In this document: piece by piece, positions 1-8,300 of the stretch
Layout: the number at the start of each line of letters is the position of its first letter
How positions within the stretch are numbered: the stretch's first letter is position 1
Assembly: GCA_965247225.1 (NCBI GenBank)
Contig: CBDFGT010000029.1
Coordinates: forward strand, 248,001-312,000
Origin: CBDFGT01 sp965247225
GTDB taxonomy: Bacteria; Pseudomonadota; Alphaproteobacteria; Rhizobiales; Rhizobiaceae
DNA length: 64,000 bases
Direction of reading: 5' to 3'
Program-made: the position numbers and the translations under genes
The notes under the pieces: model-generated
Told to the model about the DNA's origin: nothing
The model's input: the letters and a program-made list of their open reading frames with translations, nothing else
Database searches by the model: none

Positions 1-1005
1 GCCTATCTGAATGCCATCGGCAACATTCTCACCTGGGGCATGGGCCATCATCCGGTCTATCTGTGGACCCTGCCCATGTTTCATTGCAATGGCTGGTGCT
101 TTCCCTGGACGCTCGCTGCGGTGGCCGGTACCTCCGTCTGTTTGCGGTCGGTCAGGGCAGAGCCGATCTATCAGCTGATCAGGCAAGAAAAGGTAACCCA
201 TTTTTGCGGTGCGCCGATTGTGCTCAACATGCTGGCCAATGCGCCTGCGGCCTTGAAAGAGGGCCTTTCCCGCCAGATCAGGGTGATGACAGCCGGTGCT
301 GCTCCTCCGGCAGCCGTCATTGAAAATATGGAAAAGCTGGGCTTTGAGATCACCCACACCTATGGTCTGACCGAAACCTATGGCCCGGCTGTTGTGTGCG
401 CCTGGCATGAGGAGTGGAATGATTTCGACGCGACCGAAAAGGCGCGGCTGAAGGCGCGTCAGGGGGTTCGCTACACGGTTCTGGAAGGGCTGATGGTGGC
501 CGATCCGGAAACCCTGGAGCCTGTGCCGTCCGATGGCGAAACCATCGGCGAGATCTTCTTTCGCGGCAACAATGTCATGAGCGGCTATCTGAAAAACCCG
601 TCGTCAACCCGCAAGGCGTTTGATGGCGGCTGGTTTCATTCCGGCGATCTGGCGGTCATGCATTCCGATGGCTATGTGCAGATCAAGGACCGCTCCAAGG
701 ATATTATCATTTCCGGCGGGGAGAATATTTCGTCCATCGAGGTGGAGGGCGTTCTCTATCGCCATCCTGCCGTCATGGAAGCAGCGGTCGTGGCCAGGCC
801 GGATGAAAAATGGGGCGAGACCCCTTGTGCCTTTGTGGGCCTGAAAGACGGGACACGTGCCACAGCAGAGGAGATTATCGCCTTCTGCCGCGCCAATATG
901 GCGCATTTCAAGGCCCCCAAACATGTGATCTTCGGGCCCTTGCCGAAAACCTCCACCGGCAAGATCCAGAAATACCTGCTGCGCAAAAGGGTGGACGAGG
1001 TGTGA
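1..1005 (+). CDS. Acyl-CoA synthetase (AMP-forming), 5'-truncated by window edge
   Basis: The frame is open from the first base, so the start lies outside the window and 334 codons are visible. The protein belongs to the ANL adenylating superfamily: it activates a carboxylic acid with ATP and transfers the acyl group to CoA. Visible motifs are MFHCNGW near the left edge, the A5 segment THTYGLTETYGP, the A7 aspartate in GWFHSGDL, the hinge in KDRSKDIIISGGENIS, and the C-terminal catalytic lysine in KTSTGKIQK. The MFHCNGW signature is common in medium-chain acyl-CoA ligases and DmdB-like (methylmercaptopropionate-CoA ligase) enzymes. The substrate cannot be fixed from sequence. The next gene is convergent, so this gene probably ends its transcription unit. 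Confidence 0.93.
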   Translation, partial: AYLNAIGNILTWGMGHHPVYLWTLPMFHCNGWCFPWTLAAVAGTSVCLRSVRAEPIYQLIRQEKVTHFCGAPIVLNMLANAPAALKEGLSRQIRVMTAGAAPPAAVIENMEKLGFEITHTYGLTETYGPAVVCAWHEEWNDFDATEKARLKARQGVRYTVLEGLMVADPETLEPVPSDGETIGEIFFRGNNVMSGYLKNPSSTRKAFDGGWFHSGDLAVMHSDGYVQIKDRSKDIIISGGENISSIEVEGVLYRHPAVMEAAVVARPDEKWGETPCAFVGLKDGTRATAEEIIAFCRANMAHFKAPKHVIFGPLPKTSTGKIQKYLLRKRVDEV

Positions 1006-1067
1006 TGCTGCGCTTCTGCCGGGGTGGTCGAACGGCCTGTCAACCAAAGTTGAAAAGCAATATTGCT

Positions 1068-1598
1068 TTATCTCCCCAGCCACCGCATCGGGTCTTCGGT
1101 TGACTGGGAGATAAACCGGTAGTGCGCGTACTGACGCGGGATAATCTTTCGGTTCAGGCTGTCCAGGATGAAATCACCGGAGGTGGTGACGGCAACCAAT
1201 ACGGCATGGCCTTCGCCCTTCGGTGTTTTGACGACGGCCATTCTCAATGTCCCGGACGGGATTCCGAGCCGTATCAGCCGTGCTCTTTTCGTCAGGGCGT
1301 AGTCTTCGCAGTCACCGGATCTGACATTGGAAGACCAGACTTCGCCATTGTCTTTCCTGTAGGATATCGACGCATTCACCTGCCTGTTGACAGATTCCAG
1401 CAGAGCCCGGACCCTTGTCGTATAGGCCATTTTATCCTTGCCGGATTTTTGGCATTCTGCCGGATTGCGCAGACAGAAAATCTGATATGCCAAAGGGGCA
1501 TTGGAACTGCCTGTTACTTTTCTGTCGGCGGCCGCATGTGCCACCGGAGAAAGGAGGATCGTCAGGCATGCCATAAGTGTTGCAAACCGGTGTTTCAT
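1068..1598 (-). CDS. Transglutaminase-like cysteine peptidase (C93/BTLCP family), secreted
   Basis: A 176-residue protein with an N-terminal signal peptide (about residues 1-24, ending near HAAA). It matches the bacterial transglutaminase-like cysteine peptidase family: Cys97 in RSGDCEDYA, His131 in GEGHAVL and Asp146 in DFILDSLN form the expected triad. Members are periplasmic or exported and often sit next to type I secretion or biofilm adhesin systems (LapG is a relative). No such partner is visible here, so the substrate is unknown. The start at 1598 is chosen because AAGGAAG lies about 8 nt upstream; an open frame continues further upstream but has no ribosome-binding site. It is convergent with the acyl-CoA synthetase gene. 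Confidence 0.85.
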   Translation of the reverse strand: MKHRFATLMACLTILLSPVAHAAADRKVTGSSNAPLAYQIFCLRNPAECQKSGKDKMAYTTRVRALLESVNRQVNASISYRKDNGEVWSSNVRSGDCEDYALTKRARLIRLGIPSGTLRMAVVKTPKGEGHAVLVAVTTSGDFILDSLNRKIIPRQYAHYRFISQSTEDPMRWLGR

Positions 1599-1729
1599 CG
1601 TATGCTTCCTTTTACAGATATGACATTGGGGCTTGGTACCGGGCATTTATGTGCGCAAGAGCTTGCGTGACATGGCATTATCCAGTCGCGGCCAAGGATT
1701 TGCGCAGCAGGGCTGTCCAATCCGTCTCG

Positions 1730-1927
1730 TTAATAGTTCGGATTTTCCTGATGGATCTCTTCAGGTATTTTGAAATTTTTTATAGGATACAGGAAACGGA
1801 CTCCCCGTATTTTTATTATATATCTCCAGTATATATGAAATTTTTTCTGTAAATTTTTGATTTTATCGATAAAAAACAGCGGCATTATTCTGCCGTTCCT
1901 GCCGTATAATTCAATCGCTTTCGACAT
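1730..1927 (-). CDS. Small basic AT-rich hypothetical protein
   Basis: A 65-residue frame rich in Lys, Ile, Phe and Tyr. The ATG at 1927 is preceded by GTGAGGATAGAAAC, a good Shine-Dalgarno at normal spacing, which is the main argument that it is real. Codon and base use are far more AT-rich than in the neighbours, which fits either a recently acquired small gene or non-coding sequence. I recognise no domain. The rest of the 1599-2221 gap holds no convincing gene apart from the paired inverted repeats at 2020-2117. Confidence 0.35.
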   Translation of the reverse strand: MSKAIELYGRNGRIMPLFFIDKIKNLQKKFHIYWRYIIKIRGVRFLYPIKNFKIPEEIHQENPNY

Positions 1928-2019
1928 GTTTCTATCCTCACCTTCATAGTGCTTAACCGCATACGTAATGTTGCGTATCCAGGTCATCATGTTCATGTCG
2001 CAACTCAAAAGGAAGTGAT

Positions 2020-2117
2020 AACAATTTGAAATTGTATCAATATTTTTAAAATGAATTTACTTGTGAAAAGCGAAATACCCTGTAGCGTATCTTTGACGAT
2101 AACAATTTTTGATTGTT
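2020..2117. promoter_or_regulatory. Paired inverted repeats upstream of the LuxR gene
   Basis: Two copies of AACAAT-N5-ATTGTW occur at 2020-2036 and 2101-2117, 81 bp apart start to start, in an AT-rich stretch 105-200 bp upstream of the LuxR-type gene. Their symmetry and shared sequence suggest operator sites for a dimeric regulator, perhaps the adjacent LuxR protein itself. This is inference from pattern only. Confidence 0.4.
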
Positions 2118-2221
2118 TCCGGCTGTGATTCACATGTAAAAGCCGGTTTTTTGTCCGTCGTTGTTTTCGTGTTTTAGCCTTGTGTGCGCAGATGCACCGT
2201 AGCACTTTTTGGTGGAACGAG

Positions 2222-3334
2222 ATGGATTTTCGCCTTCTGGACAAGGCCGCAGATGCGTTTATGGACATCGGTTTTCGTGACGATGGCTGGCAAAATGCGC
2301 TGAATGTCCTTGATGGAGCATTCGGAGCCTCAGGTACAGCTCTTTTGCCCATCACCAACCGCGTACCGGGCCTGCTCCCTGCTTCTCATTCTGCAAGAGA
2401 TGGATTGGAAACCTACATTCGTGACGGATGGTTTCAGAATGATTTGAGAATGGTCACGATGCACAACATGGTTCGGCGTGGCGTGACCACAGACCAGGAT
2501 TTTATCGATGAAGCCGGTATGGCGCGGTCTGCCTATTATCAGGAGTTTCTTCGTCCGCTGGAATGGAAATGGTTTATGGCGATCAGGGTCAACATCGGCA
2601 ATGAGGTTTGGACTGCGAGCCTGCAGCGCAGCGCAGCCAAAGGGGCTTTTACACCCGAAGAGCAAGGTGCGGCTGCCAGAATCGCCGAAAAGATTTCCCG
2701 TGGCGCAACAATTGCCATGTCGCTAAAGCTGCCGTCCATAGCCAGCATGTCGGGTTTCTACGATCACTTTGATACGCCGACCCTGCTGTTAAACCGCGCC
2801 GGACAGGTGGTTCATGTGAACAGGGCGGCAGAGGCATTGATCGGCAGGGGCATGTCGGTCATTGGCAAGCGGCTGGTTGTCAACCGGGACGATAATGACC
2901 GCTTGCAGCAATTGATCAGTGCGCTTGTCGCCTTTGACGAAAATCCTTCGCCGGGTGCATATGAGAAAGTCGTGGTGCGCCGCCAACACGGGCGTCCGCT
3001 TGTTTTCAGCGGTCAAACGCTGAAAGTTGGCCCGGCCTGGGATTATTTTCTGGAGGCGCGGGCGATTTTGACCATTGCCGATCCTGATCGTGTGCCGGTT
3101 CACCGTACCGATGTGCTGATCAAAATGTTCGGCCTGTCACCCGCAGAAGCAAGAATTGCCATTGCCCTGTTTGAAAATGATGGCGGGGGAGCAAATGTTG
3201 GCGATATTCTCGGTCTCACCCACAATACAGTCAAATCCTACATGAAATCCATTTTTGAAAAGACAGAAGTGCACAGCCAGACACAGCTTGTTGTGCTGAT
3301 GTATCGCATTTTTGATCGTATCACGGTTGCTTGA
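2222..3334 (+). CDS. LuxR-type transcriptional regulator
   Basis: A 370-residue DNA-binding protein. The last 60-70 residues form a LuxR-type helix-turn-helix (FGLSPAEARIAIAL, then GDILGLTHNTVKSYMKSIFEK with the recognition helix). The first 300 residues have no receiver aspartate or autoinducer-domain signature that I can recognise; residues around 180-240 look PAS-like (TPTLLLNRAGQVVHVNRAAE). The ATG at 2222 is preferred because GGTGG lies upstream, although in-frame TTG and ATG codons exist 30-42 nt earlier. Paired inverted repeats lie upstream, and a structured spacer leads to the zinc-ribbon gene downstream. The ligand and targets are unknown. Confidence 0.85.
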   Translation: MDFRLLDKAADAFMDIGFRDDGWQNALNVLDGAFGASGTALLPITNRVPGLLPASHSARDGLETYIRDGWFQNDLRMVTMHNMVRRGVTTDQDFIDEAGMARSAYYQEFLRPLEWKWFMAIRVNIGNEVWTASLQRSAAKGAFTPEEQGAAARIAEKISRGATIAMSLKLPSIASMSGFYDHFDTPTLLLNRAGQVVHVNRAAEALIGRGMSVIGKRLVVNRDDNDRLQQLISALVAFDENPSPGAYEKVVVRRQHGRPLVFSGQTLKVGPAWDYFLEARAILTIADPDRVPVHRTDVLIKMFGLSPAEARIAIALFENDGGGANVGDILGLTHNTVKSYMKSIFEKTEVHSQTQLVVLMYRIFDRITVA

Positions 3335-3358
3335 AGCAAGATCAATATTCTTAACCAC

Positions 3359-3502
3359 CCCCCAAGTGGGGGATACTCAAGACCAGGTGCTCTGGATATT
3401 TAAACCTAAGGAAAGATATCCAGGTGCGAACCCCTTCATTCAAAGGGGTGTATGCAATTTGATATTTGAAGACCGGAAACGTTTTTGGGGAAAATCGTTT
3501 CC
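3359..3502 (+). other. Run of four hairpins in the leader of the zinc-ribbon gene
   Basis: Between the LuxR stop and the next start lie successive inverted repeats: CCCCC/GGGGG at 3359-3372, CTGGATAT/ATATCCAG at 3392-3423, ACCCCTT/AAGGGGT at 3430-3449 and GGAAACG/CGTTTCC at 3475-3502. The arms are perfect. The series suggests a structured 5' leader or the remains of a mobile-element end. None is followed by a clear U-run, so a simple terminator is unlikely. Confidence 0.4.
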
Positions 3503-3560
3503 TGACAGAGAAGGTTGTTTCAGCCAAAACCTGAACAGTTCAAAACACTTTGGGGCGAAA

Positions 3561-4148
3561 ATGATGTCTGGTAGTAACGTTCAAAAAATCAGCTCGGGCA
3601 ACGGATATGGGCCTGTGTCTGCGATACAGGAACTGATTGACAATGAGGCAGCCTTGCAGACGGTCTCTGCAATCAACGTCAGGCGAGGCCCCTGTTGTCC
3701 GCGCTGCAAGTCGGTTTATCTCCAGAATGTCAATACCAAAATTTTCCGCGAACTCATTCGTTGCGTAGATTGTGGCTATATGTTCAACGGACTGTCGGGG
3801 ACGGTTTTTCAGGGTGCTAAAATCCCTGTCATGCGATATCTTCAGGCGATGGTCATCATTGATATGTCGATGGGCAAAGTCAGTGCCAAGGATATCTCCT
3901 TTTCCCTTGATGTCACGGTTAAAACCGCTTCTGCCATCGGCAAAAAGCTTGCCACAATCCCGAACAGGTGGACGTATTTCGATTTCAATGCGTCTGTGAG
4001 CCTTTTTGATGAAAAATTGCGCATTGGAGAACTATACAATCAAAACGGGAATTCAAGGTTTCTGGCTTTCTGTCACATGAACCATCTGTGCATTGAAAGG
4101 GACTTGTTTCTAAACCGGGTAGAGGATGCCCTGCATCAGAATGTCTGA
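3561..4148 (+). CDS. IS1595-like zinc-ribbon/HTH protein without a transposase catalytic domain
   Basis: A 195-residue protein. Cys46/Cys49 and Cys68/Cys71 form a zinc ribbon (CPRCKS, then IRCVDCGYMF) followed by TGTVFQG-like and helix-turn-helix segments (residues about 85-131). This is the arrangement found at the N-terminus of IS1595-family transposases. The DDE/N catalytic domain that should follow is absent: only about 60 unrelated-looking residues remain before the stop. It is therefore either a truncated transposase remnant or a domesticated DNA-binding protein. The ATG at 3561 has GGGG 7 nt upstream. It lies directly downstream of the LuxR gene on the same strand, so a regulatory role is possible but unproven. 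Confidence 0.6.
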   Translation: MMSGSNVQKISSGNGYGPVSAIQELIDNEAALQTVSAINVRRGPCCPRCKSVYLQNVNTKIFRELIRCVDCGYMFNGLSGTVFQGAKIPVMRYLQAMVIIDMSMGKVSAKDISFSLDVTVKTASAIGKKLATIPNRWTYFDFNASVSLFDEKLRIGELYNQNGNSRFLAFCHMNHLCIERDLFLNRVEDALHQNV

Positions 4149-4201
4149 TTTTAAAACACCACCTTCGGCCAGATGGAACAATTTACAATTTCAGGTGAAA
4201 A

Positions 4202-4396
4202 ATGATGTTGTTTTTAGCTGTATATTTCACGACGGGGGCTGTTTACGGCGTCGTTGTTTTCTTGATCAACATTTTCTTTAAAAGCGAGAATTTCAACGCC
4301 GTTATTGTTTTTATGCTTTGCCTCATTCTTTGGCCGGTCCTGTTCGTACAGGCGGTGCTTCAGGAAATATTCAAAGCACGGCAATCAAGGCTATAA
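4202..4396 (+). CDS. Small two-helix membrane protein
   Basis: A 64-residue hydrophobic protein with two predicted transmembrane segments (about residues 2-25 and 32-55) and a basic tail (KARQSRL). AGGTGA precedes the start. It resembles no family I can name. It is convergent with the response-regulator gene, with only 7 nt between the stops. Function unknown. Confidence 0.5.
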   Translation: MMLFLAVYFTTGAVYGVVVFLINIFFKSENFNAVIVFMLCLILWPVLFVQAVLQEIFKARQSRL

Positions 4397-4403
4397 TCCG
4401 TCC

Positions 4404-5348
4404 TCACTCGTGCAGCACATTGGCGGCTTTTACCGCAGCACTTGCCCGGTTTTCCACGCCGAGTTTCACATAGATCTGTTCGAGATGCTTGTTGACGGTG
4501 CGGGCGGAGAGGCCGAGAATATCGCCGATATCGCGGTTGGACTTGCCCTTGGCAATCCACAGCAGCACTTCGGATTCGCGCACGGTCAGGCCAAAATGCT
4601 GGCGCAAGGTTTCGTCGTTTGCCGCCTTGTCGGCAGCGGTCAGGCGAAACAGGAATTCATCCTGTCCGATAGAGCCCAGAAAGGCCAGTTGCAGCATGGC
4701 CCTGCCGTTGTGCCCGCCGTTGTGCCCGCTATTGTGATTGACCAGAAACGGCGTATCACGGGCAAAGCCCGGGCGATCCCTGGCTTCCATCCAGCGGGCA
4801 ATCGCTCCGGCCACGGTTTCCATTCCGTCATCGCTGCCGGTGGCCGCATTGACCAGGCGGGTTGCCTGCGGCGTGGACCACTGGATGGCACCGGTTGCAC
4901 GGACCGCCAGCAGGTGGCGGCCTGCGGCATCCAGCGCCACGCGGGCGCTCTGGGCCGAGCGGGCATTGGCCAGATGCACGCGGATGCGGGCGCGCAGCTC
5001 ATCAATATTGATGGGTTTGGTGAGGTAATCGACCCCGCCGGATTCCAGCGCATGGACCACATGTTCGGTTTCCGTCAGCCCGGTCATGAAAATCACCGGC
5101 ACCTGCGCGACTCCGGCATTGGCTTTCAGGCGGCGGCACGTCTCAAATCCGTCCATACCGGGCATGATGGCATCCATGAGAACGATATCGGGAGTGATGC
5201 GGTCGGCAATGTTGAGGGCAGCCTGTCCGGTCGTGGCAATCAGCACCGAAAAACCGGACTGTTCCAGCGCATCGGTGAGAAAGCCCAGGGCTTCCGGGCT
5301 GTCATCGACAATCAGGACGATATTGCGCGGATTTTGCGTTTCAGCCAT
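4404..5348 (-). CDS. Response regulator, receiver plus LuxR-type DNA-binding domain
   Basis: 314 residues. Residues about 10-125 form a receiver domain with the phospho-acceptor Asp59 (IVLMDAIMPGMDG) and the conserved Lys in YLTKPINIDEL. A linker of about 120 residues looks weakly PAS-like, and residues about 245-305 are a LuxR/FixJ-type helix-turn-helix (LTVRESEVLLWIAKGKSNRDI). The start at 5348 overlaps the stop of the upstream hybrid kinase by 8 nt, so the two are translationally coupled and almost certainly cognate. The palindromes at 8982-8999 and 13781-13796 are good candidates for its binding sites (inference). The linker contains a small repeat, NHNSGHNGGHNG. Confidence 0.92.
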   Translation of the reverse strand: MAETQNPRNIVLIVDDSPEALGFLTDALEQSGFSVLIATTGQAALNIADRITPDIVLMDAIMPGMDGFETCRRLKANAGVAQVPVIFMTGLTETEHVVHALESGGVDYLTKPINIDELRARIRVHLANARSAQSARVALDAAGRHLLAVRATGAIQWSTPQATRLVNAATGSDDGMETVAGAIARWMEARDRPGFARDTPFLVNHNSGHNGGHNGRAMLQLAFLGSIGQDEFLFRLTAADKAANDETLRQHFGLTVRESEVLLWIAKGKSNRDIGDILGLSARTVNKHLEQIYVKLGVENRASAAVKAANVLHE

Positions 5349-8300
5349 CGGTTCCTGTTTCCTTTTGCCGGGTCGTCTCGAGATAGCGCATATAGCCTGC
5401 CAGATCGAAGGCCTGCACAAAGCCCAGCAGTTTTTGTGTGAACAGGCGGTAGTCGGCTGTTTCTGCCAGTTCGCCCAGTTTGGCCTCTATACCGCGGATA
5501 TAGCCTATTTCTCCCAGCCGCATCAATTCCTGCACATGGATTGCGTCCGGCAAAACGAGCGGTTGTTGTGGTGCCCTGTCTTGTTCCGTGCTCTCCGGAG
5601 GCGTTTCATGCACCCAGGTCAGGCGCAGGTGATGGCCGATCTTGTCGAGCAACTGGCGGATATCGAAGGGTTTGGCAATCGTGTCATTATGGCCGCTGTC
5701 GGCATTGGTGGCCATGGGGCCATCGCCGATATTGGCTGACAGCATGATGACAGGGGCTGTCCGGCCCAGTTCGCGCAGCTTTTTCACCAGTTGCCAGCCG
5801 TTCATGCCGGGCATGGAAATATCCACAAAGCAGAGATCGGGCTCTGTACCATCGATCAGCATCAGGCATTCGCCGCCATTGCTGGCGGTCAGCACGGTAA
5901 AGCCGAGCGGGGAGAGCACTTCACGCATCAGCTCGCGATGATCCTCATTGTCATCCACCACCAGAATGGTCAGGCGCCGGCCGGCATAGGTTTCAATGCG
6001 GGTCTGCTCACCCTGCTTGCGTGCGGGCCTTGCAATGGAGGCAAGGCCGATACGGACCTTGAAGATGGAGCCTTCTCCGGGTGTTGACGCCACGGCGATT
6101 TCCCCGCCCAGCATGTCGGTCAACAGGCGGGTAATGGTAAGGCCCAGACCCAGGCCGGGCAGAACGGTCACTTCTTCGCCCCCGCCCCGCTGGAAGGGCT
6201 CAAAAATATGCGGAAGGTCGGCAGGCGCAATGCCCATGCCGGTGTCGCTGATGGTGAAACTGGCCACCTGATGGCGGTAATCCACCTCAAAGCGGATATG
6301 GCCCGCATGGGTGAACTTGATGGCATTGGTCAGGAGATTGACCAGGATCTGGCGCAGGCGCTTCTCGTCGGTGCGCACATGCTGCGGCAGTTGCGGTGAG
6401 CGCTGGAATGTGAAGTCCAGCCCTTTGGAGAGCGCCTGCGGCCGCACCATATCAATGATCTGGTCAAGAAAATCATGAATGTTGACCTCGTTGGCATAGA
6501 CCTGCAAGCGCCCCGTTTCAATTTTGGAAATGTCCAGCAGACCATCGATGAGGCCGGACAAATGTTCGGCGCTGCGTTTGATCACCCTTATGGCCGACTG
6601 GCGCGGCTGCGGAATGGTTTCATCCCGTTCCAGAATTTGCGCATAGCCCAGAACAGCATTCAAAGGCGTGCGCAATTCATGGGAAAGGCCAACCACATAG
6701 CGGCTTTTGGCGCGGTTGGCGCTTTCGGCCACCTCCTTTGCCTCCTGCAGGGCGGCATCGGTTTTCTTGTGGGCGGCAATTTCCTTCAAAAGAAGCGTGT
6801 TCTGGCGCGAGCTTTCCTCTTCGGCCACCACACGGCTGTCATGGGCCAGCACATAGAACCAGCAGGCAATGCCTGCCACAACCGAAAAGACGAAAAACAC
6901 CACCAGTACCGTGCCATTGATGGTTTCGGCCACTGCAGGGGTTGCCGCAGAGGTCTGGTAGGCGATCATCGCCAGAATGGAGCCGATAAAGCCGATGGCC
7001 AGAAGCACGGAAAGACCATAGCGGCCAAGCCGGGTGCCGAGGGTTTCCACCAGATATCCGGGCAGCAGTTTGCGGGCCACGGCTCCGGCCTGCGCTTTGA
7101 AGCGGGCTTTTGGCTTGCACATGTCGTGGCAGCGGCTGTCCAGCGTGCAGCACAGGGAGCAGATGGGGGCAGAATAGGCCGGACACCAGGCCATGTCTTC
7201 CGGCTCGAACGGATGTTCGCAAATGGAGCAGGTGATGGTGGAGAGCTTGCCCCAGCTCTGGCGCGGCTTGCGGGCCAGATAATATTTGCCTCCGGTGCCC
7301 CAGGCGATCAGAGGCGAGGCAATGAAGGCAACGACCATGGCAATGAACGGGCTGAGGGAGGCGACCAAGGATCCGAACAGTTCAAAATGGGCAGCCAGTG
7401 CAATCACCGCCGCGATGGTCATGGAACCTGTGCCGACAGGATTGATATCATAGAGATGGGCGCGCTTGAATTCGATACCGGGCGGGGCAAGGCCCAGTTT
7501 CTTGTTGACAAACAGGTCTGCGGAAATCGAGCAGAGCCAGGCCATGGCGATGATGGAGAAAATACCCAAGGTTTCGTTCAGCAACTGGTAGATGCCCAGT
7601 TCCATCAGCAGCAGGGCAATGGCGACATTGAAAAACAGCCAGACCACCCGGCCGGGATGGGAATGGGTAAGCCGCGAGAAGAAATTCGACCAGGCGAGTG
7701 ATCCGGCATAGGCATTCATCACATTGATTTTCAGCTGCGAAACCACCACGAAAGCGGCCATCAGCAGGAGAACCGCAGTCTGGTTTGGCAGCATATAGCC
7801 AAAGGCCACCACATACATATGGGCCGGATCGGCGGCAACATCGGCGCGCACGCCCTGGCCCAGCGCCAGCACGGCCAGAAACGAGCCGGCCAGAAGCTTG
7901 GGTGCGCCGACGACAACCCAGCCGGCACCGGCCAGAAAGATGCCCAGCCTGTGGCGGAACGATTTTTGCCCGTCCGGCGGCAGGAAGCGCAGAAAATCCA
8001 CCTGCTCGCCGATCTGCGTCATCAGCGCGAGGATCACTGCCGAGGCGGCACCGAACTCCACCATGTTGAAGGACGACCATGTTCCCTTGGGTGCGGGCGT
8101 GGATTTCAGCCCCTCGAAGGCGGTCCAGAGATCAAATTTGTGTCCGTCGACAAAGGCGATAAAGATAAACGGCAGGATATTGAGAATGATCCAGAAAGGC
8201 TGGGTGATGATCTGGAACCGCGAAATCAGCCGCACACCATGGGTGACCAGGGGAATGACGATCAGCGCGGAAATAATATAGCCGATCCACAGCGGTATGC

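Noticed and set aside
2011..2036. Resemblance of GTGATAACAATT to the lac operator
   Set aside because: The match is short, in AT-rich sequence, and no LacI-type gene or lactose gene is near. The symmetric AACAAT/ATTGT reading explains it better.
3335..4201. Intact IS1595-type insertion sequence
   Set aside because: No catalytic domain, no matching terminal inverted repeats and no target-site duplication could be found around the zinc-ribbon gene.
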